Below are positions 43,817 to 53,169 of a stretch of DNA of 64,000 bases, piece after piece. The stretch spans positions 248,001-312,000 of the forward strand of contig KB906740.1 of the NCBI GenBank assembly GCA_000381585.1, in the 5' to 3' direction. Position 1 is the stretch's first letter, and each line of letters opens with the position of its first letter. Under the pieces are notes generated by a model. It was given only the letters and a program-made list of their open reading frames with translations. It was not told the DNA's origin and did no database searches. Source of the DNA: Acidobacteriaceae bacterium KBS 83. Its GTDB lineage: Bacteria; Acidobacteriota; Terriglobia; Terriglobales; Acidobacteriaceae. A program made the translations under genes and the position numbers.

Positions 43817-44304
43817 TGCGGAAGCTCTTCTGCAAGCACTTCGCGCAAGCGGCCTTCGCGCCAGGTCTTCAAGCGTTGGCGCAATGTGGGATCGTCATTC
43901 GCGAGAATCTCTGCGGCGAGCAGCGCGGCGTTGGCGGCGCCCGGGCGTCCGATGGCGAGCGTGCCGACGGGCACACCCTTCGGCATCTGCACGATCGACA
44001 GCAACGCGTCCAGTCCCTGCATAGATGTCGCCGGCACGGGCACCCCAAGGACCGGCACCAGTGTCTTCGAGGCAAGCATTCCGGGAAGATGTGCCGCGCC
44101 GCCGGCTGCGGCGATGATTACTTTTAATCCGCGTCCCTCCGCTTCGCCCGCATATTGGAAGAGGAGGTCCGGAGTGCGATGTGCAGAGACGATTCTCGAT
44201 TCGTATGGTATCTCAAATTCGCGCAGAATCTCGACACACGGCTCCATGGTCGAATAGTCGCTTCTGCTGCCCATCACAACACCTACCAGAGTTGAGCTCG
44301 CCAT
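43813..44304 (-). CDS. purE: N5-carboxyaminoimidazole ribonucleotide mutase
   Basis: The enzyme converts N5-CAIR to CAIR. The class I signature is clear: VVMGSRSDYSTMEPCVEIL, VSAHRTPD and AAGGAAHLPGML. The start MASSTLVGVVMGSRSD at 44304 is chosen over 44361, which adds unrelated residues. The gene overlaps purK. The phage-like block begins only 35 bases upstream of it on the same strand. Confidence 0.95.
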   Translation of the reverse strand: MASSTLVGVVMGSRSDYSTMEPCVEILREFEIPYESRIVSAHRTPDLLFQYAGEAEGRGLKVIIAAAGGAAHLPGMLASKTLVPVLGVPVPATSMQGLDALLSIVQMPKGVPVGTLAIGRPGAANAALLAAEILANDDPTLRQRLKTWREGRLREVLAEELPQ

Positions 44305-44338
44305 CGTCGCATTATACGGCGCGCTCAACAGGGGTAAG

Positions 44339-44590
44339 TCACCGCGGCCGCAGCCACTCAACGACTAGCTGCAGCAGGGTAAACAGCAGTCCAAATGCGC
44401 CGGCAAAACCCTTCACCCGTTGCACGCTCAGCTCGTGCCGCTCCACCCGTTCCTCGAGCAGGCTAAGCCGTCCCGGCTGGCCGTCTCCCAGCAGCGACGC
44501 CATCTGGCTCTTCATCACACTGAGATCAGCCAATACTTGTGCTTCAAACGTACTCATCATGTCCATACCGCTTCCACTTATGTTTCTCAT
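44339..44590 (-). CDS. XhlA-like small membrane protein of the phage block
   Basis: The 83-residue protein has an N-terminal coiled coil (FEAQVLADLSVMKSQMASLL, LEERVERHELSVQRVKGF) and one C-terminal helix (AGAFGLLFTLLQLVVEWL). This is the plan of hemolysin XhlA / holin-accessory proteins of phages. It overlaps the upstream tail gene by four bases. No endolysin follows it. Confidence 0.55.
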   Translation of the reverse strand: MRNISGSGMDMMSTFEAQVLADLSVMKSQMASLLGDGQPGRLSLLEERVERHELSVQRVKGFAGAFGLLFTLLQLVVEWLRPR

Positions 44591-46866
44591 TGCGTAGCTG
44601 CATTCACAAATATGGCGCTGGAAAAACGTGAATAGTTCGGCGGTGTAGAGCCGTCGTACATTCGAACGTAGTAGCGCTCCACCGGCGCTTCGCGAACAAT
44701 AGTGAAGTTTGGAACCGGGCTTCGCAGTACCAGGTCCGCTCCGTCAGCGGCGCCAAATTTCCAGTCGCTGCGACGCACCTCGAACCCTCCACCTGGGGGA
44801 GACGTCAAGCCAGCCTGTACCTGAATCTGTATCGTACTTGCGTTCGTGACGGCTAGATCCCGAAGAGACGCAAGAGCCGTCGAAGTCGTCAACGCGGTCG
44901 GAGGCAGCCACGCATTCAACGGAGCACCCTCGTTCATCTTCATGGAGAGTCCCTCCGCCCATTCGTTGGCAAATGTGATGGCATAGCTCAACAGCTCCGG
45001 AACGCATGAAGTCGCGCGAATCTGCACGTTACGTACCAGCAACTCGGTTGATATCTCCGCTGACGGCACTTCCACATCGAGAAGATCACCCGGCCATATA
45101 TCTGCACTCTGGTGAGCGTTCCAGCAGGTATAGGTCCCCTTCCACGATCCATCTACCCAGGTGGACGTCGCGAGCAGAGCCAGCGCAGCATTCTCGCAGT
45201 CGGCGGAGGTACGTGTGACCGGATGCTCAGCGGTCAGAATGAGACTGCTGGTGGGCGACGATGCAGGTACGGTCATGCGCGCAACTGCGCGGCCGCCAAT
45301 CCGATACTGCACTCGTATCAATGTGCCCGATGTCGGCACATTTCCTGGATAGAAGCTCAAGCGTCCGCTGGCGGAAACCTTCGCCTGTGACGTTTGCGCG
45401 CTAGAACCAAGACGCTGCGTAGCGGCCGCTGAACCGGTTGCCGTGCAGCTCACCCACACCTCTCCTGGACGCGTCAACTCAAAGCTCGCGATGCTGCCAA
45501 GAAAACTCACACTGTCCACCACGACGGGTGTGCAACTCGGCGGAGCTTGTGTAATCGATCCGTCGTAAAGCACGACCGCCGGAAACTGAGCGCCGCCAGT
45601 GGTCTCCTGCACCTCCATCACTAGATCAGCTCGGGCCGTCAATGTCTGGCCACCCAGCTCAATGGCGCCATTGGCGCCGCCCGTGATGTAACTCTGAAGG
45701 ACACGCTGCCGGTCTTTGCAGTGGAATCGCAACCGCAACGTATAAGTGTGGCCGGTCTGCAGCGTTGTGGTCGCGCCGGCCTCCACGCCGAGTACGATCG
45801 GTGCCACAACCATGCTCGTGCCGTTCGGACGCACATGAAAGCCCGCCACCAGATTCGCAGGACTCACGGTCCCCGAAGATAAGCCGGCGAAGTACCCCTC
45901 CCCCAGACTATCGACCTCTAATCCACCGAGTTCGACCAGCAACACTCCGCCCATCTCCACCGCATCCACTGCGGTCACGCTGCTGGCGCCGCCGGCGCCT
46001 TGGCCGCCACCCAGCGTCAGACCGCGACTGGTAAGCGAGACATGACCACCTCCATCGACCACCGCCCAACTCTGCGAATCAACTGCGCCGCCGGAGAACG
46101 TGTCGAAGAGAAGTGTGGCCCTTTCCAGCAAAGGCGTCTCGTTCAATTGATATACGGACGTGACACCGTCTCCTTCGAAGAGCTCCGTTACGTAGGCCTG
46201 TGGCTCCTCCTTGCCGCAAACGGTCAGATCGTTCACGGCAAGGCGTGTGCGCTCGCCTTTGAATGCAACGCGATTGAAACTTCCATCGTTCTCTGCAAGC
46301 GTATGGACCTGGTCGCCGACACTTTCGAAGATCATGTTGTTGTTCACAACGCGATAGCACGCGCGCGCAGCATTCGCCAAGGCGGCTACGTTTTGTGACC
46401 AGCTCTTTCCCGCCAATGGCTGAAAGCCGCCGATCTGCGTGGATGTCGCATCTCCGCTTATTGGCAGTCCTTGGGTCATCGCCCGCCCGGTAATCTTCGT
46501 CAGCAGATCACCTGCTGAAGTTGCGACGCACTCGATAGTTTTCCCGCTCACCCTGGCATCAAGCACGACTTCGTCGCTGAGGCACGAGACCTGCAGCACG
46601 TAAGCAGGGCCGGTGGTTATCATTCCCGCATACAATCGAGCAGGTGCAGCAACTGCATAGCCGGTGAAGAGGACGGCTCCATTATCTGCGGTCACAACGA
46701 CACGAGATCCGGCCGCCGGGATAGCGATGTTTCCTGGCGCGATATTAAGGGTGCATTGGCTCGGCTGGTTCAGCTTCCGCTCAATCGTGAATGGTGCGGT
46801 GCCACTTAATGCGGACGTGTAATCCAGCGCACCGTTCCCATCAAGATTGTCGATCGTGATCTTCAC
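44587..46866 (-). CDS. Phage tail protein, large, with C-terminal FN3-like region
   Basis: From a GTG at 46866 the protein of about 759 residues begins VKITIDNLDGNGALDYTSAL. The first 250 residues have a tail/baseplate-like beta-rich pattern (FTIERKLNQPSQCTLNIAPG, VVVTADNGAVLFTGYAVAAP). A middle LamG-like stretch and a C-terminal region resembling FN3 (VERYYVRMYDGSTPPNYSRF) follow. It may be a tail-tip or receptor-binding component. The GTG has a purine-rich AGAGAGAGAG leader. It lies between the tail-tube-like gene and the XhlA-like gene. Confidence 0.55.
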   Translation of the reverse strand: MKITIDNLDGNGALDYTSALSGTAPFTIERKLNQPSQCTLNIAPGNIAIPAAGSRVVVTADNGAVLFTGYAVAAPARLYAGMITTGPAYVLQVSCLSDEVVLDARVSGKTIECVATSAGDLLTKITGRAMTQGLPISGDATSTQIGGFQPLAGKSWSQNVAALANAARACYRVVNNNMIFESVGDQVHTLAENDGSFNRVAFKGERTRLAVNDLTVCGKEEPQAYVTELFEGDGVTSVYQLNETPLLERATLLFDTFSGGAVDSQSWAVVDGGGHVSLTSRGLTLGGGQGAGGASSVTAVDAVEMGGVLLVELGGLEVDSLGEGYFAGLSSGTVSPANLVAGFHVRPNGTSMVVAPIVLGVEAGATTTLQTGHTYTLRLRFHCKDRQRVLQSYITGGANGAIELGGQTLTARADLVMEVQETTGGAQFPAVVLYDGSITQAPPSCTPVVVDSVSFLGSIASFELTRPGEVWVSCTATGSAAATQRLGSSAQTSQAKVSASGRLSFYPGNVPTSGTLIRVQYRIGGRAVARMTVPASSPTSSLILTAEHPVTRTSADCENAALALLATSTWVDGSWKGTYTCWNAHQSADIWPGDLLDVEVPSAEISTELLVRNVQIRATSCVPELLSYAITFANEWAEGLSMKMNEGAPLNAWLPPTALTTSTALASLRDLAVTNASTIQIQVQAGLTSPPGGGFEVRRSDWKFGAADGADLVLRSPVPNFTIVREAPVERYYVRMYDGSTPPNYSRFSSAIFVNAATQ

Positions 46867-46980
46867 GCTCTCTCTCTTTCTTCGCGTTCGGTATTCGTAG
46901 AGACAAGTTGCGGCGCTTCTGTCGCTTAACGGCAAGCCAGGTCTCGCCGCGGCGCCGACGAGACATACAGAAACTCAGCG

Positions 46981-47919
46981 CTATATCTGGGCGTTCCCAC
47001 TCGGCAGATAAGTGCGGTAGCAGCACACCTGCGAGTCATCGACAGAGTCAACGACAGGAAGAGCGACGAAGTGTCCACTCAGCAGAAGGTGCGAGAGCGG
47101 TGCCGAGAATGGCACGACAGTCTCCGTAGGGCCGGACATCGTCTGCAGGCGTGGGTAGCAGAAGAACAAGGCATCGCCCTGCTCTCCCTGCATGCAGAAC
47201 AGCCCCGACCACTCCTGGAAAAAGGTCCCGCCCTCTCGATCCTGCAGTGCGGAGATCGACTGTGCCTGCATTCCGTCCGTAGGCACACCGGCGAGCAGTG
47301 GCTCCGCCAGTTGCAGCCCGGCCGTTGTCACCGCGGTCACGCGCCCTACGTTCAGCGTCATGCGCCGGACCCAGTTGAGATCGCTGCCGATCGCGGTCGT
47401 GAGGTAGGCGGCAGACGCTCCTGCCCCGAGATATCCGGTCTGACCGCTGTAATCCGCGTCCACCGCGATCATGTCGCCGGCCTGGATCGTTCCAGATCCG
47501 TTCGGAGTGCTCAGGAATGTCGCAGTCGAGCTCGCCGCTGCGATTGCGACAGGATTTGCGCCTGCCTGCAGCACATTGATTTGCTGCGTGCCGCAAGTCA
47601 GCGCCATTGTCAGCTTTGACCAGCGTTCAAACGTCATGCTTACCCTTGCCCCGGCGCTTTGCCGTCCCTGCAGTAGAACCATCCCCGGCGCTCCGCTTTC
47701 CACTACTTGCAGCTTGGTTCCGGAGGCCCGTGTGAACCCGCTGATCCAGCCCAGATCAATCCACGGAGCAGGTGGTGCATCTGGATCAAAGGACACTACC
47801 GTTGTTGCATCGAATGCGGCCGGCGTGGCCGTGATCCGGTTGACCGGCGCAAAGTATCCGCGTACCCGACGCACCGTGGGTGGCAGGCCCGGCTGCATCA
47901 TCAATGCTGGCGTGCTCAT
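46981..47919 (-). CDS. Putative phage tail structural protein
   Basis: The 312-residue protein is beta-rich with APPAPWIDLGWISGFTRAS, VSMTFERWSKLTMALTCGTQ and AGDMIAVDADYSGQTGYLGAG. This suits a tail-tube or tail-associated protein, as does its position directly after the connector-like genes. No database family can be named by eye. It overlaps its upstream neighbour by four bases. Confidence 0.5.
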   Translation of the reverse strand: MSTPALMMQPGLPPTVRRVRGYFAPVNRITATPAAFDATTVVSFDPDAPPAPWIDLGWISGFTRASGTKLQVVESGAPGMVLLQGRQSAGARVSMTFERWSKLTMALTCGTQQINVLQAGANPVAIAAASSTATFLSTPNGSGTIQAGDMIAVDADYSGQTGYLGAGASAAYLTTAIGSDLNWVRRMTLNVGRVTAVTTAGLQLAEPLLAGVPTDGMQAQSISALQDREGGTFFQEWSGLFCMQGEQGDALFFCYPRLQTMSGPTETVVPFSAPLSHLLLSGHFVALPVVDSVDDSQVCCYRTYLPSGNAQI

Positions 47920-48404
47920 AGCTCTCCTGCCTCCTCGTAACTCACTACGGTGATCTCAGCCTTGCGCACCAGGCGATCACGCTTCCGCACCGCCTGCGCG
48001 AAGACCGGTTCGGTCCAGCACACGCGTGTGCCCATCGCGACTGGCGGCGTTACGCTGTAGTCAGTCTTCTGTATCTGCTGCGGTTCCAAAATCGACAGTA
48101 GCTCGCCGTCCATTGCAGTCAGCAAGGTGCCGCGATCCAATCCGCCCGCAGAGGTCGTTCCTGCTGTCTGGTACTGGATCTCGCAAGTCTGTTGTGTGCG
48201 TACGAGTGCGTGCTGGGCATCTGCCACGGTCTTCGTCCAGCGCAGAACGAACACGTTGTCCGGCACGATCGCGGCAAAGCTCTCGTTCTCTTCCACCAGC
48301 ACGCCGGGTCGCCAGACTCCGCGGATCAGCACTTGCCTGCTTGGGTTGAGTACCTGCAGCCGGTCTCGAAGCGCCACATAGAATGAATCACGCGCCTTCT
48401 TCAT
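47916..48404 (-). CDS. Putative phage head-tail or tail-completion protein
   Basis: The 162-residue protein reads MKKARDSFYVALRDRLQVL, then RQVLIRGVWRPGVLVEENES and VFAQAVRKRDRLVRKAEITV. Position and size fit a tail-completion or neck protein. It overlaps the next gene by four bases (ATGA) and starts 10 bases after the previous one. Confidence 0.45.
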   Translation of the reverse strand: MKKARDSFYVALRDRLQVLNPSRQVLIRGVWRPGVLVEENESFAAIVPDNVFVLRWTKTVADAQHALVRTQQTCEIQYQTAGTTSAGGLDRGTLLTAMDGELLSILEPQQIQKTDYSVTPPVAMGTRVCWTEPVFAQAVRKRDRLVRKAEITVVSYEEAGEL

Positions 48405-48413
48405 CTCATCCTC

Positions 48414-48848
48414 TCAATAGCTCTGCGTGTCGGATTCGCGCAGCAACACGCGATACATACAAGCCAGCCCTGCAGCACTGGTAAACGAGACAGCTTCGAT
48501 CAAGAAAAACTCTTTGCCAACGGTAATTCCCAGGCCCATGGCGAAGAGCACCTCAGCCGATGAAAGTCCAAGCTGACTTAGCTGAGCCTCCACCGCGGAG
48601 GCAGAGATCAGCAGCTCATAAGTCGCCTGATTGCCATCGGTCATCGGCGCGCGTACCTTGCGAAAGGCTGCGGGGGAAAGCGGCAGGTCGGCAAAGCCTG
48701 CCGTCGGCGCTCCCAGCTGCTCTCCAATCGCGTTGGTCGCCGCGACTGGCATCCGCAGCATGGCTACCGATCCACCTAGCGAGCGCAGCAATGCATCCGC
48801 CATCCGTTGCCAACCTCCGTGCTTCGGTCTCACGCTCAGGTCGCTCAT
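48414..48848 (-). CDS. Putative phage neck protein
   Basis: The 144-residue protein begins MSDLSVRPKHGGWQRMADAL and includes LRMPVAATNAIGEQLGAPTA. The ATG at 48848 lies 2 bases after the stop of the connector gene. The order connector, neck, tail-completion, tube follows the usual siphovirus plan, which is the main basis for the assignment. Confidence 0.45.
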   Translation of the reverse strand: MSDLSVRPKHGGWQRMADALLRSLGGSVAMLRMPVAATNAIGEQLGAPTAGFADLPLSPAAFRKVRAPMTDGNQATYELLISASAVEAQLSQLGLSSAEVLFAMGLGITVGKEFFLIEAVSFTSAAGLACMYRVLLRESDTQSY

Positions 48849-48850
48849 CG

Positions 48851-49480
48851 CTATCCCAGCCTCGTCGCCACATAGGGCCGCAGAAGTTGCTGCACATGCG
48901 CATCGATCAGCGAGTTGGAGAAGTACTGCATCCACATCGTGTCCATCTTGCTTGTCTTCACATTCAGTCCCGGCGTGGACTGCGCGTTCTTCACCAATTG
49001 GGCACAGGCGATCTTCACGGCCTCCGGCACCGCTGCACATCCCGAGGTGTACGCCACCTCGATCTCGCTATACGGAAGTCCCAGCACGTTGTAAGGCAGC
49101 GTCAGTTCGCCAATATCGGACAGGAAATCAATCGATGCCGGATCGACCTGTGTCCACGCACCCGGCAGCGAAAACGCATATGCGATCGCGTCCAGTCCGA
49201 CCGGTCCCACTTCGCCGCGGCGCGGCCGCGTGTATCTCCCCCGCACGGTGACCAGCGGTATCGTGGCGGGCGAAACCGCAATTAACGGTAGGTAGCTCAG
49301 CCGTACCGTCTGGCTGCCCTCTACGACACGCAGCCTTTCCACATACTGCGTTGCCAATATGCTGGCGCGCCGGCAATACCCATCGATCATCCCGGACGCC
49401 ACGGCAATCCAGTCGTCGGTTGTGTCCGGCGCCAGACCGTAGCTCTCGTACTCCGTCGTCTCTAAATAGGCCATCCGCAC
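48851..49480 (-). CDS. Phage head-tail connector-like protein
   Basis: The 209-residue protein has an N-terminal helical part MAYLETTEYESYGLAPDTTD, DDWIAVASGMIDGYCRRASI and a C-terminal helical part PEAVKIACAQLVKNAQSTPG. This matches the layout of gp6-type connectors that sit below the portal. It lies directly downstream of the capsid gene after a hairpin. Confidence 0.55.
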   Translation of the reverse strand: MRMAYLETTEYESYGLAPDTTDDWIAVASGMIDGYCRRASILATQYVERLRVVEGSQTVRLSYLPLIAVSPATIPLVTVRGRYTRPRRGEVGPVGLDAIAYAFSLPGAWTQVDPASIDFLSDIGELTLPYNVLGLPYSEIEVAYTSGCAAVPEAVKIACAQLVKNAQSTPGLNVKTSKMDTMWMQYFSNSLIDAHVQQLLRPYVATRLG

Positions 49481-49549
49481 TTCTCCTCATCCGCGGTCTT
49501 AGCGCCGCGCCGCGGGTTTCTGAATATCTCTGGCTTGGTTCGCGCAAAG

Positions 49550-49573
49550 GGGGCGGATAGTGCACTCCGCCCC
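49550..49573 (-). terminator. Hairpin between capsid and connector genes
   Basis: GGGGCGGA (49550-49557) pairs with TCCGCCCC (49566-49573) over an 8-base loop. On the minus strand only CTTTGCG follows, so termination would be weak. It may lower downstream expression relative to the capsid gene. Confidence 0.5.
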
Positions 49574-49620
49574 ACTCTGTCGATTCACGGCGCTGCTCAG
49601 ATTCGGGCAACGCGCGTTGG

Positions 49621-50589
49621 TTAGCGCTGCACGGTCACCTGTGCGTGCGCGTAGTTCGCCCCCTTCACCACCAGGCCGCCAAACTTCACCACCACATACT
49701 GCGAAGCCAGCGAGTTCGGCAGACCAAGCTGGAAGATGCGCGGAGCCGACTCGCTCAGCCAGTGGTACTCGATCAGGTCTTCCGTCACGATGTAGGCGGG
49801 TAGCGAGGCACTCCCCGAACCTGGTGTGCCGGTATAGCTGAGCGCCCACTCGGGAATCAGTGGCAGTTCGCCCGCCTGCGTCGAGAGGGTTTTCACTGTA
49901 AAGCCGCCGTTGATCTCACGCGAATTGAGCACCACGTTGAATTCGGTCTTCATTTCGCGATCGATCAAGTCAAGCAGCACAGGGTTGGCATAGATCGCAG
50001 TGGGGCGCACGGCGAAATTCGTATTCGACACCATCTGCGCAATCTGCGACTTCAGTCCATCCACGATGCTTTCGGTAGACGTGATCGTTGCCACATTGCC
50101 GCCCGCCGCAATCTGGCCGGCCGCGCCGAAGTACTGCGTGCTTGTTGGCGCGCTCAGTGAAGTGTCGTTGCCGTTCCACAGCGCCACATCATGGGTGTGC
50201 AACACACCATCCACGGTGTCGATCAGGTCCTTCGCCTGCAGATAGGCGAACTGCTTCTGTTGGGCGCCTAGTTCCATGTCGAACAGGTTGTAGTTGAGCT
50301 GTGCAACCAGGCCCTTCAACGGAACACTGCGCTCCACCCGGGTTGGAGTCACGAGCGAAGGAGTAATGTTGCGCGGATCGACGAAACCGGCCGCGCCCGG
50401 ATTCGGGATCGCTGTCTGTTCGAAATAGCGCGAAGGATGTCCGGTCGCAGGCACTTGTTTGATGCGCTGGCCGAACATGCCGCGGCGGCGAACCAGGTCG
50501 GTGATCTCCGTCTGGTAAAACGGGACCTCAACCGCGCCGGGCCCGATGTAGTCTGCTGCGGAGTGGATATCGAGAAACTGTGCGTTCAT
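49621..50589 (-). CDS. Putative phage major capsid protein (HK97-like)
   Basis: From the ATG at 50589 the protein reads MNAQFLDIHSAADYIGPGAV, then VVRRRGMFGQRIKQVPATG-type segments and a beta-rich core with FAYLQAKDLIDTVDGVLHTH, DVALWNGNDTSL and RPTAIYANPVLLDLIDREMK. The pattern of an N-terminal arm, a P-domain helix and late strands (YVVVKFGGLVVKGANYAHAQ) suits HK97-fold capsids. It lies downstream of protease and scaffold-like genes and has its own strong leader (GGAAAAACC). Confidence 0.65.
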   Translation of the reverse strand: MNAQFLDIHSAADYIGPGAVEVPFYQTEITDLVRRRGMFGQRIKQVPATGHPSRYFEQTAIPNPGAAGFVDPRNITPSLVTPTRVERSVPLKGLVAQLNYNLFDMELGAQQKQFAYLQAKDLIDTVDGVLHTHDVALWNGNDTSLSAPTSTQYFGAAGQIAAGGNVATITSTESIVDGLKSQIAQMVSNTNFAVRPTAIYANPVLLDLIDREMKTEFNVVLNSREINGGFTVKTLSTQAGELPLIPEWALSYTGTPGSGSASLPAYIVTEDLIEYHWLSESAPRIFQLGLPNSLASQYVVVKFGGLVVKGANYAHAQVTVQR

Positions 50590-50639
50590 GGTTTTTCCTT
50601 TCGCTCTCAAAGAGCAGTCACTGTTTCAGAAACGACGAA

Positions 50640-50671
50640 GGGCGCCGACCGCATTGCTGCGGTGGGCGCCC
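50640..50671 (-). terminator. Hairpin upstream of the capsid gene
   Basis: GGGCGCC-ACCGCA and TGCGGT-GGCGCCC form a long interrupted stem (50640-50671) between the coiled-coil gene and the capsid gene. Without a T-run it could be an attenuator, RNA-processing site or mRNA-stability element for the capsid message. Confidence 0.55.
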
Positions 50672-50756
50672 TGTTCATTACTTGTCAACTCGATCGAAGC
50701 GCAGCGAAGTGGCAATTTCTGCTTTCTATCCGCGCCTGAACCTCCGTCGCTGACGC

Positions 50757-51170
50757 TTACGCCAGGGCTCCGCTCCGGACCAGCTGTGCCTTCACGGCAA
50801 CCCGCTGCTCCAGGCTCAAGCCGTTTAGCGCAGCATCCAGCGACCCGGCCTCCAGACCATCCACGCTGCCGATGCCCTGCTTCGCCAGCAACTGCATCGT
50901 TGCCACCGGAAGCGTTTTGCGTTCACTCTTGGCTGCAGCTTGTGCCTTGAGTTCGGCAATCTGCTGCTCCGCCTCTTCCAGCTTTCGCTCCAGATCGTGT
51001 TGCCGCACGTCAGCGGTCGCATCCACCGTTGCCACGATTCTGGGCACGTCGCCAGTCATCGCCGCCTGCCGCTCCTCCAGCCACGCGACCGTCTTCTCCA
51101 GCCTTTCAGCCGCAGCCTGCAGACGCTCGATCGCCTCGATAGCTGTCCCACTCTCATTGTTTTCGTCCAT
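50757..51170 (-). CDS. Coiled-coil phage head protein (scaffold-like)
   Basis: The 137-residue protein from the ATG at 51170 (GAGGAGACG just before) starts MDENNESGTAIEAIERLQAA, is coiled-coil in the middle (RQHDLERKLEEAEQQIAELK) and ends with SLDAALNGLSLEQRVAVKAQ. Position between protease and capsid suits a scaffold or capsid-assembly protein. The longer ORF reading from 51581 is not used. Confidence 0.55.
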   Translation of the reverse strand: MDENNESGTAIEAIERLQAAAERLEKTVAWLEERQAAMTGDVPRIVATVDATADVRQHDLERKLEEAEQQIAELKAQAAAKSERKTLPVATMQLLAKQGIGSVDGLEAGSLDAALNGLSLEQRVAVKAQLVRSGALA

Positions 51171-51223
51171 CGTCTCCTCGCTTTCTGTTGCGCTTCCTCT
51201 TGCCCTGCCTAGACCGTCACGCT

Positions 51224-51787
51224 TCAGGCTCTCCGCGCTGCAAGGGCCTGCTTTGTTTCGGCGTTTGTTTTGCCTGCGCACAAGCGGAACGACGTTCGTC
51301 CGTACGCAGCCTTCTCGCGCAGCAGGATCGCTGCTCCGGTGAATGTCACCTTGGTCAGCCGCCACACCGAAGCCCGCATGTCTTCCACATGGGCATCGGC
51401 CAGCTCGTAACTCATGCCCATTTGCTCGCTGGGTGTGGCGCGTAGATGCCGCTCCACCTCCGGAAAATCCCGTCCGAACAGATATCCCGCCACCCGGATT
51501 TCCCCGCTCCCGCCGCGCGAGCTGACGATCTTCGCGTCCGTGATAATCCCGCACTTCCGCCGTGCATCGTGCCCGTCCCATCCGGGACAGAAATCCACCG
51601 CCATGCCCAGCAGCGATGGAAGCGCTGCATCTGCCGCGCCACGCGTCAGAATCACTCGTCTGCCGAGTGATCCGGACGGCGCCCGGTCGCTCGGCACATC
51701 CACAAACGTCAGCACTCCTTCGAACGGCACCCGGTTCGGATGGTCCCGCACCAGCGGCATCGTCACTGCCATCGCATCCAGCTTCAT
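51224..51787 (-). CDS. Putative phage prohead maturation protease
   Basis: The 187-residue protein has VPFEGVLTFVDVPSDRAPSG, KIVSSRGGSGEIRVAGYLFG and MGMSYELADAHVEDMRAS, then WRLTKVTFTGAAILLREKAA. The G-M-S-Y/F segment with a nearby His in a beta-rich fold resembles S78-type prohead proteases, and the position between portal and scaffold/capsid is the canonical one. It overlaps the portal gene by four bases. Confidence 0.55.
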   Translation of the reverse strand: MKLDAMAVTMPLVRDHPNRVPFEGVLTFVDVPSDRAPSGSLGRRVILTRGAADAALPSLLGMAVDFCPGWDGHDARRKCGIITDAKIVSSRGGSGEIRVAGYLFGRDFPEVERHLRATPSEQMGMSYELADAHVEDMRASVWRLTKVTFTGAAILLREKAAYGRTSFRLCAGKTNAETKQALAARRA

Positions 51788-53046
51788 TCGTTCTCCCCGA
51801 TTTCCTGATTGATCCTGTCTGCTTCTGTTTGTTCTTTCGGCTGCACGGCCCCCAATCCGCGCAGCGCTCTTACTTCGCTGACTGTCAGTACCCCCGCCTT
51901 CAACAGTTCCATCTGGATCTGTAACTCCGTCGCTTCATCTCGTGACTCGAGCTCGGTGAATCGAAACTCAAACTCACGCCATCCCAGCCGTTTGCCGAAA
52001 ACGTCGCGGGTGATGTGCTGTTCCAGCAGCCGCGCGACCGGCACAATCGCTCCACGAAATGCCTCATCGCCAAACTCAGACGAGCTCGCGCGGTTCACAT
52101 CGTTCTCCAGTCCCAGCAGCATCGGCGGCAGACTGAATGCGTTGGCGATCATCCGGATCAGGAAGGTCTGCCACTCCATCCGCAGATCGGCATCGGTGCC
52201 GCTGCCAAAGCGCAGAACCTCCGGCTTTTGCTCCGTGCTCAACACCGGCACGCGCCCCGTGCCTTCAACTTCGTCCTGCCACCAGCGGATCAGCCGCTCG
52301 TGCTCGGCCGGCGTCGCCTCGTTCAGCCAGAGCGCGTACTGCACTACGGCATTGCTCGCCAGCTTGCCCGCGAAACGTTGTGCGCTCAACAGGCTGTTCA
52401 CCGTCTCAAATGCAACTTCGAGCGGTCCCAATCCAAACGGCGTATGCGTTCGCGGGTTCATCCGGATATACATCAACTGATCGTCGTCGAGCGGGATCGC
52501 CTTGTCCGGGCTCTGCACCAGATTCGCCTGCGCATAGCGCGGCACCTCGTTCCCGCCCTTCCATTTCGGATTGATCCGGATCGTTGCCCCATCGACAGGC
52601 CACAGCGCCACCGGCCGCTCTGGAATTCCCGTCAGCTCCATCTCCACGGCGCCGAACCCTCCCACGAGCATGTCTTCCAACACCTGCTCCAGCAGCGTGC
52701 GCATCGAGTCGGATTCGTTCGGCTCTTCGAGCGAGAAGCGCAGAGCCGCCATCCTCTCAACCGCATCGTCAGGTACTGCGCAATGGGCCCGGACGCGTAT
52801 CTGCCACTGCATCGCCGCCACCCGGTCCTTGACCAGGTTGATGGCACGCCGCACCACCGGCGTCTCGGCAAACCGCCGCAGGTTCTCCGGCGTCGGCTTC
52901 GGCAGGTGTATCTGCCCCGCGTGATACGGGTTCAGCACCAGCGGCAGAACCTGCGTTTGCCGTGGCAGCACTGCTGTCTGACTATCGCCTGCATGGATCG
53001 AACTCACCCTTCGCCAAAGCCCTCGCATATTCGCTCGCACACTCAT
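51784..53046 (-). CDS. Phage portal protein (HK97 type)
   Basis: The 420-residue protein shows the portal blocks NLRRFAETPVVRRAINLVKD, LEDMLVGGFGAVEMELTG, PLDDDQLMYIRMNPRTHTPFG, NSLLSAQRFAGKLASNAVV and IRMIANAFSLPPMLLGLEND. It forms the dodecameric ring through which DNA enters the capsid. Its neighbours downstream are protease and capsid genes. It is separated from terminase by a two-gene insertion and an intrinsic terminator. Confidence 0.8.
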   Translation of the reverse strand: MSVRANMRGLWRRVSSIHAGDSQTAVLPRQTQVLPLVLNPYHAGQIHLPKPTPENLRRFAETPVVRRAINLVKDRVAAMQWQIRVRAHCAVPDDAVERMAALRFSLEEPNESDSMRTLLEQVLEDMLVGGFGAVEMELTGIPERPVALWPVDGATIRINPKWKGGNEVPRYAQANLVQSPDKAIPLDDDQLMYIRMNPRTHTPFGLGPLEVAFETVNSLLSAQRFAGKLASNAVVQYALWLNEATPAEHERLIRWWQDEVEGTGRVPVLSTEQKPEVLRFGSGTDADLRMEWQTFLIRMIANAFSLPPMLLGLENDVNRASSSEFGDEAFRGAIVPVARLLEQHITRDVFGKRLGWREFEFRFTELESRDEATELQIQMELLKAGVLTVSEVRALRGLGAVQPKEQTEADRINQEIGENE

Positions 53047-53082
53047 CCGCCCCTCGCTCTCTCAATCCGTCGATTTCTTTCG

Positions 53083-53119
53083 CAAAACAAAAGAGGGCAA
53101 GGCCATCGGCCTCACCCTC
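53083..53119 (-). terminator. Intrinsic terminator between the HipA/DUF3037 pair and portal
   Basis: GAGGG..AGGCC and GGCCT..CCCTC form a hairpin (53093-53119), followed on the minus strand by TTTTGTTTTG. It lies 50 bases after the DUF3037 stop and ahead of the portal gene, so transcription of the inserted pair should end here. Confidence 0.8.
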
Positions 53120-53169
53120 TCGTCCAGGCAGCTCAATCTGCCGCTCTGGTTCCTTCTTGTTCGCTGTCG